A stretch of 64,000 nucleotides of DNA from Daphnia carinata. Taxonomy: Eukaryota > Arthropoda > Branchiopoda > Diplostraca > Daphniidae. The notes below the pieces were generated by a model. That model did not search any database and was not told the DNA's origin. It saw nothing but the letters and a program-made list of their open reading frames with translations. A program made the translations under genes and the position numbers. The stretch lies in assembly GCF_022539665.2 (NCBI RefSeq), contig NC_081336.1, positions 3,736,221-3,800,220 of the forward strand, read 5' to 3'. This document shows, piece after piece, positions 1 through 11,969 of the stretch (position 1 is the stretch's first letter; every line of letters starts with the position of its first letter).

Positions 1-1498
1 ATTATTTTTTTTTTTTCTTAACCGTCCTCGAAAACCCGTGCCGAATGTGGCGAATTCACGATTTCTCCTTTTTGGCCGATTATAATCGCAGCCGATTGCG
101 GCAGAGAACGTTTGAAAGTTTTTGTTTCCTATAATTACTATTTATGAAAAATTTGTAATAAATGTGGAATGCAATTAGATTTTGCGGCCATGCAAAATAT
201 TTCCAGCAAAAAAAAAAAGAGCCTTTGACAGGCCATCGGTTGAATCAGTGTTACTCTTATTAGATAGGCGGGATTTTGAAGTGCACTTCGGCTTTCTCTT
301 GAAAAGCCTTTAACGACCTACTCGAGAGTTCGCACGATTCCCGAATGAAAATGACGAATCGGATCGATAATGGACGATTAGCGAACCGCCCCATTGTCCG
401 ATATTATCACGTGAACGTGCCGATTTGTTTTTTTTTTAAATCAACCGTTATTGCGGTACAACTAAATCGTTGGCTCTTTCGTGTGTGTTAGCCAACCCAA
501 ATTTTAGACAGGAATTTCAGAAAGAGATGGCATCGTTTCAGATTCACACGGCTGTCCCGTTACGTATACGCACTTTTCAAAACGTCAGTAAAAGAATGAA
601 AAGTAATTAGAAAAAGAAGAAAGTGAATCCAGACCAGACGTGAAGAAACAGTAGGGAACATGCAGGAGGCTGATGTATAAGAACATTCACGGCCAGAGAA
701 AACATTTTTTGGCAGGAGCAGGTTGAATAAGAGAATGTATGGAAGATCTGGAACAAGATGAAGACAAATAAGGTGCACAATATAATCATATAATAGTCCT
801 ATTTTTTTCACACACACAAAAGGGTTTTTTCACGGCCTTTTGGGGAAAGTGGAGTCGGGATGTGTACTCGCCAACGACGCCGACGTGATTGTATTACATA
901 ACAATCGCATAGAAGCAGCAATGCGTTACATTTCTTCTTTTTTTTTTAGCCTTCACTTGGCTAAGCGATTGGCTCGCGGGTGTCATCGGAAATAGAAAGT
1001 GTTGCATCCTACATTTTTTATTATAGGTTTCGGGAAAAACTACATTTCATAAAAAATAAATCTAGAAGCTTCATAAACTAGGGCGGGCTACGTTATATAC
1101 CATGAATTCGTCACGTAATCAACGAAGGAAAAAATTCGATAGCCACCAATTTATTTTGAATAGCTTTGCCCCACAATGCATTAGAGCTTTTGTGGGCTAT
1201 ACATACCTACCGCAAATGCGCAATTATCGGAAACCCATCGCCATAAAAAATTATACGATCGGATTCCCAAAATGTCGGCCAATGACGTGTATTATGCGCC
1301 ATGTATAGCGTCTCACTCGGTCAACGAAAGTTCTGGAGAAAAAAAAACAAAACAGGGATAGCTGTTCGACGTGCGCGTGGCTTCTTCGTATAACAAATAA
1401 TTACATGTTTGGTTTTCAGTGGCCACCTGTGTGAACGACGTATGAGGTCTACCGAAACGGAAAGTGGAATGCATCACGTTTGAAAGGAATGCCTTTAG
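1..1498. other. Intergenic, no gene recognised
   Basis: A/T-rich spacer with homopolymer runs (for example T-runs near 5-16 and 428-437). Open frames here are short, overlap on opposite strands and show no family signature. The last 60 bases or so are the upstream region of the first cuticle gene. Confidence 0.6.
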
Positions 1499-1536
1499 TA
1501 TAAAGAGCCGATGCGATTCATAGCCAACCATCATTC
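1499..1536 (+). promoter_or_regulatory. Core promoter of small CPR gene 1
   Basis: TATAAA at 1499-1504 is followed at the expected distance of about 30 bases by an initiator-like TCATTC at 1531-1536. The sequence around the initiator (CATCATTCACTTGCAC) recurs at the same place in small genes 2 to 5. Confidence 0.8.
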
Positions 1537-1584
1537 ACTTGCACTTTCTTGCAAACGAAAAATCAAGTCTCTTCATTCACAAAA

Positions 1585-2107
1585 ATGAACAAGGTATGCA
1601 AAAATGTTCTTTTTACAACACTAGGTTCATATTTAGCCCTCAAACGATGCATTTTTGTGGGTGCCTATCCGCGATGGGTTCATTTTTAACAATAATTAAT
1701 TCCTCTTCTTAGTTCATCATTGCTGCTGCGTTGCTGATGACTGTTGCTGTTGCTGCGGCTGCACCACAATCCTACCCTTCTGAGGCCAGCTCCAAGCCCT
1801 CCTACGATGACGTAAGCTTCAGTAAAATCTAAGTTACCTGTGATGTCATACTACAAATGGCGTTTAATCTTAGGCTCCAATGCCGTACAGTTTCGACTGG
1901 AGCGTGAAAGATGAGGAGAGCAAGAACGACTACGGCCACAAGGAGAGCAGCGATGGCAAAGTCGTGACCGGATCTTACCGCGTTGCCTTACCCGACGGAC
2001 GCACTCAGATCGTTACCTACAGAGCCGATGATTACGGTTACGTCGCTGATGTCAAGTACGAGGGCGAAGCCCAGTACCCCGAATACAAACCGTCCTCAAA
2101 GTACTAA
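1585..2107 (+). CDS. Small RR-2-type cuticular protein 1 (113 aa)
   Basis: Secreted structural protein that binds chitin in the cuticle. Exons are 1585-1593, 1713-1811 and 1874-2107; every intron is phase 0 with GT-AG ends. Exon 1 codes only M-N-K. Exon 2 completes a signal peptide (hydrophobic residues 4-20, Ala-rich, then PQSYPSE) and a short SSKPSYDD linker. Exon 3 holds the entire RR domain (about residues 39-100): PYSFDW, then [17 protein letters not shown], then IVTYRAD and GYVADVKYEG, and ends in SSKY. The ATG at 1585 is chosen because it lies about 55 bases after the predicted start site, fits the splice phase and is conserved in the paralogues. This copy has DDYGY where most have DENGY. 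Chitin binding is inferred from the family. Confidence 0.92.
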
Positions 2108-3057
2108 ATGTTTTAATCGCACTGCAAATCGAAAATTGAATTTCTAATGTAATTTATTTTGAACGCAATACAAGCTCATAAAAAAGAGATTTTAATTATG
2201 TTATTTGTAATGGTCGTTATTACTGCTGGTTATCATGTGGTACAAACGAAATCGTTTCGCAATGAAGACATACAATATGCTTGATAAAGTACATAAAAAC
2301 AAGTGTAGACTTCAGATTACAGCGATGACCATTTTCTCATTCTGAGAGATAAAGCAATTTAAAAAATGGTGTCGCTTTTGTGAAACGAAAATACATTGAC
2401 CTTATTTACGACTATAGCGAAAATAAACGTCATTTTAAAACAGGGGGAATTAGTATCATAAGTCGTGGTTGCATATAGATCTTTTCTTGTATGTTTTTTT
2501 CACTGCCCTTTTCACCGTGCTTTACCTAAGGCCATATTACTTGGCTAAAATAATAATAAAAGAAGGGAGAGATATTACGGCGTGAGCTGATATAGTGATA
2601 TGGGAGGTAGCCATACTATAGTCAAACAAATCACGAGGAAGAAACACAGTTGCATGCTGGGCAACATAACCCATACTTTCTCCGGCTTCTCTGCTTATAC
2701 ATAAACCAAATACAAAAAAAGGGGGAGGGAGATCAATTAAAAGTTTACGAATATGAAATTTCGTATATTCATCGCCATAACAATTTTTACAACCGGATTC
2801 CTGAAGTGAGAAATGACGCATTACATGCAAATTTAGCAATCTTCGTTTTGTTTTCCGGGCAATGAAAGTTTTTGAAAGGTGTCCACCTGACGACTCTGTG
2901 TAACGATTACATAAACCCGTGGGCCTTTTTTTGGTTGGTGACGGTTAATAATAGATCGCTTAGGGTGTTTCCCTCCTTCGAAATTGTTCGCGTGAAAATA
3001 GAGGCATGGTCTATACAGTGAAAACAGATGTCCATTTTGCGAAGGAATGCACGGTGG
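2108..3057. other. Spacer between small CPR genes 1 and 2
   Basis: Contains the presumed 3' UTR of gene 1 and the upstream region of gene 2. No coding signature or RNA gene was seen. Confidence 0.55.
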
Positions 3058-3095
3058 TATAAAAAGGCTATGATGATTCATGGCAAGCATCATTC
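3058..3095 (+). promoter_or_regulatory. Core promoter of small CPR gene 2
   Basis: TATAAAAA starts at 3058 and an initiator-like TCATTC lies at 3090-3095, followed by ACTTGCAC as in gene 1. Confidence 0.8.
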
Positions 3096-3145
3096 ACTTG
3101 CACTACTTTGCAAAGGAAAAAACAAATCTCTCCTCACTCACCAAA

Positions 3146-3698
3146 ATGAATAAGGTTAGTAGTGTTTGAAGTTGGATGGCATTCAAATGCATTCTCGTGA
3201 AACCTGTACCGATTTGCATACTCAAAAAGGACACACAACGCCTTCCTGATTGATTCTCCAATAAATAAAATAAATCGTTTTTCTCTGTTGGGATTCTTTT
3301 ACAGTTCATCATTGCTGCTATGTTGATGACGGTTGCTGTTGTTGCAGCTTTGCCGCAATCCTACTCGTCTGAGGCCAGCTCCAAACCATCCTACGATGAC
3401 GTAAGGTTCACTTCAATTAATGTACCATGTAATCATAATAAAATGGAACCGTTTTCAGCCCCCGATGCCATACAGCTTTGATTGGAGCGTCAAAGATGAG
3501 GAGAGCAAGAACGACTATGCCCACAATGAGAAAAGTGACGGCAAAGTAACTACCGGATCTTATCGCGTTGCTCTTCCCGATGGCCGCACTCAGATCGTCA
3601 CCTACAAGGCCGATGAAAACGGTTACGTCGCCGACGTCAAGTACGAAGGTGAAGCCAAATACCCTACTCCCGAATACAAGCCAGCATCCAAATACTAA
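3146..3698 (+). CDS. Small RR-2-type cuticular protein 2 (114 aa)
   Basis: Exons 3146-3154, 3305-3400 and 3459-3698, joined in phase 0. The first exon codes M-N-K and the second gives the signal core FIIAAMLMTVAVVAALPQSY. The RR exon starts P-P-M-P-Y-S-F-D-W and carries [17 protein letters not shown] and the AD-x-x-GYVADVKYEG block. It differs from most relatives at NDYAHNEKSDGK in place of NDYGHKESSDGK, so this RR exon is less homogenised with its neighbours. It ends PEYKPASKY. The product is a secreted cuticle component by family. Confidence 0.92.
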
Positions 3699-4593
3699 AT
3701 ACTGTACGCTTACCGTATCATTTGCAGATCAACAAAATTATCCTGTTATGTAATTTATTTTGACCCTTCAGCGAAAATTACAATACAATCTCGTGAATAC
3801 ATGAAACAAACGTCTTTTTGCTTTACGATAACTGTGATGAGCACAAATGCCGAGCACATAAACATAGGGTATCATACCAAACGTTACGTGTATGATGAGG
3901 GCAATAAAAGCATATAGCGGGTACTACATAAATGAACGCCAGACCGTAATGTTTACAATGATGCTCGTTCATTCATGTGTAATATGACACATCATCCAGA
4001 TTGCCACGCATTCGCCCATATAAAACGGTTCTATAAAGCTATTTCAAGTGAACGCTGAATCATTCCCTCCCGCTGAATCCCGAAAAATGATTAGCCCACT
4101 AACATAGTCCCTACCAACGTTTTTTTGGCACAAGGGTACGTGTATATAGAAATTCGCACGCATGACTTTACGTAGTGAATTCCAGAAACGGACGAATGTT
4201 CATCGCTGTCTTCACGTGAATCAGACATTTAAAAATGACGACTTTACATGCGCAATTACCAGCCACTCGTGGCCATCGAGATTACACGGTCTAATACGCC
4301 TCATATGGGATTTATCAGACATGACGTATTACACGCTGTGATGAGGCCTTTCCAAAATTCTCGTCAGACTCGACGAAAAGGAAAGTTTTTTTGTTTTCGA
4401 AAAGTATGTTAGTGTCCGTATGGCTTGGTCGTGACAAACGTGTAGACACCGTTGAACTATTTTTGGCAACCGTTGTAAGAGATTGCTGAATGTGGTTTCC
4501 CCGTCCGGCAAATCGTAGTTTTCTCGTGAAAACCGACGTGTTCCGTTTAAATGGAAGGGTGGAGTTTGTGACCGTAGGAATATATACGAGTAG
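3699..4593. other. Spacer between small CPR genes 2 and 3
   Basis: A/T-rich, with no coding or RNA signature recognised. Confidence 0.55.
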
Positions 4594-4632
4594 TATAAAA
4601 GGCAAACACAGATCCATAGTCAAACATCATTC
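4594..4632 (+). promoter_or_regulatory. Core promoter of small CPR gene 3
   Basis: TATAAAA at 4594-4600 and TCATTC at 4627-4632, followed by ACTTG as in the sister genes. Confidence 0.8.
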
Positions 4633-4683
4633 ACTTGTACTTTCTTGCAAAAGGAAAACAAACCTACCCACTCCCGAAAAAAA

Positions 4684-5259
4684 ATGAACAAGGTACGTAA
4701 GCCATTGACTTAAAGCTGAGTGGTATTTCATTGTAAAGCACTCTGCATGAGCAATGCCGATTTGCATAGAGGATAAATGTCAATGCGTTTGTTGATCATT
4801 TCTCCCAAACAAACCAAACATGATTTACCACTCATTTTTTAAAACTTAATTTCCAGTTCATCGTTGTTGCTATGCTGATGATGGTTGCTGCCGCCGCAGC
4901 TGCACCACAATCGTATCCATCAGAGCCTAGTGCCAAACCGTCTTATGACGAAGTATGTTTCAATTTGAATTATAATTATCCGATCGTTCATTTTCATGAT
5001 ATAATGAAACAAATTTTAGGCTCCAATGCCGTACAGCTTCGACTGGAACGTCAAAGATGACGAGAGCAAGAACGACTACGGACACAAGGAGATCAGTGAT
5101 GGCAAAGTCGTGACTGGATCTTACCGCGTTGTCCTGCCCGATGGCCGCACTCAGATCGTCACCTACAAGGCCGATGAAAACGGATACGTCGCCGACGTCA
5201 AGTACGAAGGTGAAGCCCAATATCCAACACCCGAATACAAACCGGCCAGCAAATACTGA
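4684..5259 (+). CDS. Small RR-2-type cuticular protein 3 (114 aa)
   Basis: Exons 4684-4692, 4857-4952 and 5020-5259, phase-0 introns. The signal exon reads [20 protein letters not shown], then PSEPSAKPSYDE. The RR exon begins [19 protein letters not shown], with the variants KEISDGK and GSYRVVLPDGR, followed by a standard [15 protein letters not shown] core and the tail [11 protein letters not shown]. It sits in the same-strand array at similar spacing to its neighbours. The 64-base intron 2 is typical of the array. Confidence 0.92.
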
Positions 5260-6084
5260 ATATTGTGAACATAATGGTTTATTGTTTGTGTATTTATTTT
5301 TTGAGACTCAAGTGAAATGAACCGAAATATAATTACGTGAAAACATCAACAAAACATTTCATAAGCTTTTTTTTATGTTATTAAAACGTTTGCCAGCTTC
5401 CGAGTGTTATATAACGAAAAAGAATGCTATACCATCATGAATGTTTGCCGCATATAAGGATGGAATAATGAGAGCAAAGGAAAAGTCTCACTCTTAAAAT
5501 GATTAAACAAAACTTTGAAGATTTATGTGTTCCACATTGCTGGACCCTGTTGTCTTCTTTACAGGCGTATAACGGAATGAAATTTTAAGCCTTCTGATAA
5601 TCACTCGGAAAATTCATTTGCCGTAAATAAGAATGTAGCAACATGTCTGAACATGAAAAACCGTCCCTCATAAAACGGAGATTAGCATACTGAATCAAAT
5701 AACGTAAAACGAATATATTTCATCGTCTCTTACTAGTCAAATGATAAACGATACAATGCGTAGCACCAATACCTGACATTTTAAATACAATGTTTATGTG
5801 CTATCTCTAATAGGAGGCTATCATCAGCGATACAAAGACATACACGATGAGTTAAACTATAGATCGGACTGGGCCGAGGAAAGTTCCGAAAGGTGCATGT
5901 GTTCCTATGGCTCCTCTCTCTGCAACAATCACTTTACAGCCCTTTTGGCTTTCGTTGGCATTTGGCAATCGTAAAAGAAGATGCCAAGAGAATTTCCCAT
6001 TCCAGCAAATCGCCCTTGGAAAAATGGACGAGGTCTAACTAAATCGAAGGTGGAGCGTTGGTCTTTGAAAGAAAATGCGCATGG
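5260..6084. other. Spacer between small CPR genes 3 and 4
   Basis: Non-coding by inspection. It holds the 3' end of gene 3 and the upstream sequence of gene 4. Confidence 0.55.
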
Positions 6085-6123
6085 TATAAAAAGGCAATCG
6101 TGATTCATATCCAACCATCATTC
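6085..6123 (+). promoter_or_regulatory. Core promoter of small CPR gene 4
   Basis: TATAAAAA from 6085 and TCATTC at 6118-6123 with ACTTGCAC after it. The intervening sequence GGCAATCGTGATTCAT is nearly that of gene 5. Confidence 0.8.
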
Positions 6124-6171
6124 ACTTGCACTCTTCCTTGCAAAGAAAAACAAATCTCCCCACTCAAGAAA

Positions 6172-6743
6172 ATGAACAAGGTACGTAAGTATTCTTTATA
6201 AGGATAATATCAAATGTAATAACAACAGAATTTTGATGAGAACGTGCTCCATAGAAAGCGTGTAAATGAATTGTCATTCATCTTTGCTAACGATCGCTTA
6301 TAATTCATTTCCTTACGACTGATGGTCTGAACTTGTACTTTTAGTTCATCATTGCTGCTGCTATGTTGATGATGGTTGCTGTTGCTGCAGCTGCACCGCA
6401 ATCCTACCCATCAGAGGCTAGCTCCAAACCCTCTTACGATGAAGTAAGAGTCAGTATATAATTCAGTTATTTGTATCATACGCTAAAGATGAACTGCTTT
6501 TAGGCTCCCAAACCGTACAGTTTCGACTGGAGCGTGAAAGATGAGGAGAGCAAGAACGACTACGGCCACAAGGAGAGCAGCGACGGCAAAGTCGTGACCG
6601 GTTCTTACCGTGTCGCCCTCCCCGATGGCCGCACTCAGATCGTGACTTATAAAGCCGATGAGAACGGATATGTCGCCGAAGTGAAATACGAAGGAGAGGC
6701 CCAATACCCAACACCCGAATACAAACCGGCCTCCAAATACTGA
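6172..6743 (+). CDS. Small RR-2-type cuticular protein 4 (115 aa)
   Basis: Exons 6172-6180, 6345-6443 and 6504-6743, phase-0 introns. The secretion signal is [21 protein letters not shown]. The RR exon begins A-P-K-P-Y-S-F: the Met found before PYSF in all the other array members is a Lys here, so the RR exon has no internal start codon at that point. The rest ([44 protein letters not shown]) is canonical, with VAEV in place of VADV, shared only with small gene 5. Cuticular role from the domain family. Confidence 0.92.
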
Positions 6744-7573
6744 ACTCTGTAACAACAAACGTCTTGTTCCCAATTGGCAATTTTCTCTTTGTGTATTTAT
6801 TTATTGAGATAAATAGAAGAGTATGGAAATAGAATCACGTGAAAACAGCAACAAAATATTCGATTTTCTAAAAATGAAAAATGTTGGTGTTGCATACACA
6901 ATTGAAGAGAATGCCACCGTGCATTATATAGCAGCGTGAACGGGAATAAAATTGTTTCTCCAAAAACGATCAAACAAAACGCTGAGGATAGATTTGGTGT
7001 CCTTGCTGCATACTGAAATTAACATGTAACGAATTTCAAGGGGTCTATCGCAAGCGATTAACGTAATTAAATAAATTCTAATATCTTCTTCAAAATGAAT
7101 TGCTGAGCTCGCTTGCCGGAAACATGAATTGTGCAGCATCATATGAAAATAAAAGGCCATCTCCCCCCAGAATAGAAGAGCAGGTTAATCAATTGAGTAA
7201 AAATGAAGACTGAAGGATTCAGTACATCAATGCACAACTAGCAAACATTTCATAAATGAAAATAATTCTATGTGCTATACCCAATGTAAAACTACCAGCA
7301 ATGCACATACTGTTATAAAATACGCATGATTAGTTCTCCCAAGTTGCAATCGGATAGGGCCAATGAAAATTCCGAAAGGTGCGTAGGTGTCCCTACGGTT
7401 TCTCTGTCCGCAACAATCACGTTCAGCTCTTTTTGATTTTCGGTTGGCAATCGTAAAAAGAAAAGAATTGTTTGAGGGTGTTTCCTCATCTGGAAAATCG
7501 CCGCTGGAAAAGTGGATCGTACACTGGAACGAAGGTGGAGCGTTCGTCCGTGTGAAGGGGAAAATGCACATAG
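6744..7573. other. Spacer between small CPR genes 4 and 5
   Basis: No coding, RNA or repeat feature recognised, apart from similarity of its distal end to the other small-gene promoters. Confidence 0.55.
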
Positions 7574-7611
7574 TATAAAAAGGCAACCGTGATTCATAGT
7601 CAACATCATTC
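7574..7611 (+). promoter_or_regulatory. Core promoter of small CPR gene 5
   Basis: TATAAAAA from 7574 and TCATTC at 7606-7611, followed by ACTTGCA. Confidence 0.8.
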
Positions 7612-7660
7612 ACTTGCAATTTCTTTCAAACGCAGAACCAACTCTCCTCACCCAAGAAAA

Positions 7661-8275
7661 ATGAACAAGGTACGTAAAACTATTATTCTGAAGGCTCGGG
7701 TGATATTGCAAGCAATGGACCCCGGGAGAGTTGCACCAATTTGCATAGAAAGCATAGAGCGAGCAATTCGTTTTTCTGCAATGGTCATTCATCAATAAGA
7801 CAAAAATGATGTATCGCATTCACACCTTTTTTTTTTAAACCCAATTTTTCCAGCTCATCATTGCTGCTGCTGTGTTGATGACGGTTGCTGTTGCCGCAGC
7901 TGCACCGCAATCTTACTCGTCTGAGGCCAGCTCCAAACCGTCCTACGAGTCTAACGCCAAACCATCCTACGATGACGTAAGTTTCACTATCATTAATTTA
8001 CCCTTTTAATTATACTAAAATGAAATCGTTTTCAGGCTCCAATGCCGTACAGCTTCGACTGGAACGTCAAAGATGATGAGAGCAAGAACGACTACGGACA
8101 CAAGGAGACCAGCGACGGCAAAGTCGTCACCGGTTCTTACCGTGTCGCCCTCCCCGATGGCCGCACTCAGATCGTCACTTATAAAGCCGATGAGAACGGA
8201 TATGTCGCTGAAGTGAAATACGAAGGAGAGGCCCAATACCCAACACCCGAATACAAACCGGCCTCCAAATATTAA
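7661..8275 (+). CDS. Small RR-2-type cuticular protein 5, extended linker (123 aa)
   Basis: Exons 7661-7669, 7854-7976 and 8036-8275. Exon 2 is 123 bases against 96-99 in most of its sisters because the linker carries an extra eight-residue unit: SSKPSYES is followed by NAKPSYDD, an internal duplication of the SKPSYD motif. The signal core is [21 protein letters not shown]. The RR exon is close to that of gene 4 (shared VAEVKYEG and a near-identical 3' half), while its first half ([13 protein letters not shown]) matches gene 3, a mosaic consistent with conversion between neighbours. Tail PEYKPASKY. Confidence 0.92.
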
Positions 8276-9015
8276 ATGTTGCAAAAAAAAAACAACTGGC
8301 TGATTGCAGATAGACTATTTTTCCTCTTGTGTAATTTATTTCGGACGTGTACAAAAAAGAAACAATACAATGACGTGAGAACCTGAAAAAGAAAAAGAGA
8401 TTGTACTTATTTATTAACTTTTCCTGTAAATACTGTTGTTTCATCGTGGACATGTAATTACGATTCGCATCTTGTAGGAAAACCAAGTGGAGCATAGTTT
8501 TATAAAACATAATAATAAATGTAGGACCCAGAAGCACGAAACGATACATTTACATAAGGAGCGATAAAATCAGAATAATTGATTCCCTTTACGAATGTGT
8601 GATTGCGTGGTGTCTAGTACGTATATTGAATGAATCAGTGATAGTGAGTCTTGTATTTGCAGTTATAATTACCGCAACCCCGAACCTAAAAAATAATTAA
8701 GGGTTGCGGATGAATAACTACCAGGCATTCAGCACCACTGTAAAAACTATAAAATTCAATGCCTTAATAAAAAAATTATAATAATTGACCCATAACATTG
8801 CACGCAAAATGAAAATTTTCATTGTGCGGACTTCACGATGTGACACTTATGAAAGTGAGTTGGAAATTCGTTGGGCTTTGTTGGTCAGCGTTATGTAATA
8901 GCAGATTAGTGAGGGTGTTTTCCCCTCCCAGCAAAATTGCTCCCGTGAAAATTGAAAGCATTTTGAGGTCTACCCGGAGAAAGAGGAGGGGTGTGCCCGT
9001 CCGTCGTAAACATAG
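8276..9015. other. Spacer between small CPR genes 5 and 6
   Basis: A/T-rich; nothing recognised. Confidence 0.55.
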
Positions 9016-9050
9016 TATAAAAAGGCAACGGAGATTCACGACAATCAGTC
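9016..9050 (+). promoter_or_regulatory. Core promoter of small CPR gene 6
   Basis: TATAAAAA at 9016-9023 and an initiator TCAGTC at 9045-9050, closer to the arthropod TCAGT consensus than the TCATTC of genes 1-5. Confidence 0.8.
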
Positions 9051-9104
9051 ACTTGCATTTTCTTGACAACAGCAAAAACAATTCATCCGAAAGCTCTCTG
9101 AAAA

Positions 9105-9679
9105 ATGAACAAGGTACGTCAAAGCATTGTTTAACGCAGCAATATCAAGCAACAGCTTTTTCGTGAGTGCTGTCATTTTGCATAGGCAAATGAGAGTGAA
9201 TACAAAATCCTTCTTTAATTTCTTTATGATTATAAATCGTTTTTCACGGTTGGTTGTCTAATATTCTACAGTTCATCACTGCCATTGCTATGCTGATGAT
9301 TGTTGTTGTGGCTGCAGCTGCACCACAATCTTATCCATCACCATCCAGCGCCAAACCCTCTTACGATGATGTGAGTTCCAGTTTGTTTTGTCATTTGTTA
9401 ATTTCCGCACTAATATCGAACTCCAAATTTCAGGCTCCGATGCCGTACAGTTTCGACTGGAGCGTGAAAGATGAGGAGAGCAAGAACGACTACGGCCACA
9501 AGGAGAGCAGTGATGGCAAAGTCGTGACCGGATCTTACCGCGTCGCTCTTCCCGACGGCCGCACTCAAATTGTCACCTACAAGGCCGACGAGAACGGATA
9601 CGTCGCTGATGTGAAATATGAAGGAGAAGCTAAATACCCCGAGCCCAGCAACGAATACAAACCTTCTCCCAAGTACTAA
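9105..9679 (+). CDS. Small RR-2-type cuticular protein 6 (117 aa)
   Basis: Exons 9105-9113, 9272-9370 and 9434-9679. The signal exon reads [21 protein letters not shown], with the linker PSPSSAKPSYDD. The RR exon has the standard [29 protein letters not shown] and [14 protein letters not shown] blocks and a distinct tail EPSNEYKPSPKY. Intron 2 is 63 bases, a multiple of three without an in-frame stop, so a retained-intron product would stay in frame. The 3' half of the RR exon is almost the same, base for base, as that of gene 7, although the 5' exons are different. Confidence 0.92.
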
Positions 9680-11891
9680 GAAATTATAGAAGTCCCTGCA
9701 AATTACATCTTGTAAATTATTTCCCTTAAATGTATAAGAAAGACGATACACTCTCTCGAAATCTTAGTTTCAAACAAATTAAACAACTTTGTCTGTTTTT
9801 GCGTGCCGAAAATGCTTATGCGTGCTGTTGCAATTTACGTGAGACTATAGAACAACAAAGGGTATCATACCGTATACATTTAAAGAGTCTTTCATCTCCT
9901 GTAAAAAAAGAAATACAAATTAGCCAACGTGAATCAGTGCTGTGTGTGTTTTATCTCTGTCGAAAATATAAAAAGTGAATATTCTAACAACTGGGTCAAA
10001 GACGACATAGTTTACAACGCACTGATTAAACCAAATCCTTTTTTTTTTCTTAAACCGGGGACACACAAGAAAGACATTTCTCCGAGGGCTTTCCTACCCC
10101 GCAGAGTCGAAGGACATGTATTGAAATGATTTTCATTTGAGGCTCCCTGAGGTTTTTGGCCTGTGGCTAAAGCTCATCCGTATCTCGTACTTCATTCTGA
10201 TATCAAAATGAAAAAAAAATGTAACACAAAATACCGAACTCGAGCCATTGATATAGTACGACGGGGGCACAAAGCAATTGAAGATCGGGTATACCAATGA
10301 GCCTTCCCACGCCAGCCTGATCACACATGAACCTGTTGTATTTCATTATACGTCTATTAATTTTCTTTTTCGCTTTTACTTATTATTTGTTATCTTCTTA
10401 TTCTTCTTCCCAGACTCGTTGTCCTACTTCTCTTGGCTTTTACACCGTCGGTTGCCCTTCACGAATTACGGCGCGTATGCACAAATGCGTACCCTCATGC
10501 GTCGTTTAACCAAGGAAAATTGCGTGAACTTCGTGCTCTTATAGTAAAGGTTTCCCTACGCCTCTGCCAACAATCGCTCTCTATATCTGAACTATATATC
10601 TACATACTTTGTATTTTGCTTAAGTGCAGGTGCGTTGAGCACGATCGTGTGAAAGCGAATTTATATTTTGTAAGTTTTCTTATTTCATTTTAGAGGCATG
10701 CTCCGTAAGCAAATGGAGAAGGGTGTACATAGAAATAACTTTATGAAATTACAGGACATCGTACCCACAAACGTATGCATAAAAAATTTTTAATTAGTTT
10801 TGAATGAAGACCTTCGGTTCAAATAGGGATTTTAATTGGCCTTTCGTTCGTTTCCGTTTTCTTAAAAAAACAAGTGACTGTTGTAGTAATGAAAAAAGTA
10901 GTTTCTGATACGCGTAATGGTATGATGCCTTGACGGTTGGAAAGTTAAGATTACGTAACCCGGTTGAGCGCAACTCATGCAGTTACAATGCGCGTCGTGC
11001 CTCACATTTCGAATTCCTGCGGTTTTACCAATGGCTGCACCTTGTTCCGCGTTTACGGATCGGCACGTTCATCAGCCGAAATAAGCGCAATGATTCGGAG
11101 CTTCTCGCTGATTGCAAACTCAGATTATCATAGTTGAAAACACAAACTAGATTGAAAAATGCACAGCATCATTGGCAAGTGCCTTTTTATTCCGAGGAAA
11201 TTCATAACAGCAAATCATGTAGTTTGCGAAACGCAATCCAATCATGTCGTAAAAAAAAAAATATAAAGTGGCACTCTTTCACCTGCATTGCACGTAATTA
11301 CAGGGCGCTCTATGTCCACGTCCATTTAGCACAATTCCAGAATGCCGCCAATCAAGCGAATAGCTCATATAAAATGCGATTAAACGTAATGACGAGGGGG
11401 CCCATCAATTGAACTTGACGATGTATGGTAAAGCAAAGCCAGTTGATAAAAACAATAGTATTTATTGGCCAATTGAACTGCAACAATTTTGAAGTAAATC
11501 AACGGCTACAGCGATAAGATGAGAAACAAGTGAACCAAGTCGGCGTGCGACGGGCCAGTTTGCGTCGCACGATGATGTAGAGTGAGGAGGCGGAAAATGC
11601 TGTATGTCATTACAAAGTGACGGGCATCGTTTTGTTTAGCAATAACGGCCGATACACTGAATACAAGCAGGATAATTAGCGAAAAAGAAAGCGAAAGGGA
11701 CCGAGAGAGTTTCTCGATGTGAGAGTGTTTTACTTGGCACAACAGGAAAGCCCAAGCCCCCAAAACGGTGTGAGAAATGGATCTAGCCGACGGGGTAACT
11801 GGCCATTTCCATCCTTTCTATAGAAGGTCGGACTGCCCGTTTTTCAGCCGACTCTCCTGCACGCCCAACTCGTAAAAAACAATCGTGGGTA
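9680..11891. other. 2.2-kb spacer before small CPR gene 7
   Basis: No reading frame here has a recognisable family signature, and no RR exon, TATA/initiator pair or RNA gene was found. The frames seen are short, overlapping and low in complexity. Confidence 0.5.
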
Positions 11892-11928
11892 TATAAAGGG
11901 ACCGGTGAACCATTTCCAATCATCAGTT
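11892..11928 (+). promoter_or_regulatory. Core promoter of small CPR gene 7
   Basis: TATAAAG at 11892-11898 and initiator TCAGTT at 11923-11928. It lacks the ACTTGCA that follows the initiator in genes 1-6 and looks more like the promoters of the large genes. Confidence 0.8.
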
Positions 11929-11969
11929 CTACCCTTTGAACAGTCCAGTCCACTCTTCACTCAGCAAAC

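Noticed and set aside
11134-11412. 92-codon frame in the 2.2-kb spacer
   Set aside because: No signal peptide, domain or splice context; composition like the surrounding spacer.
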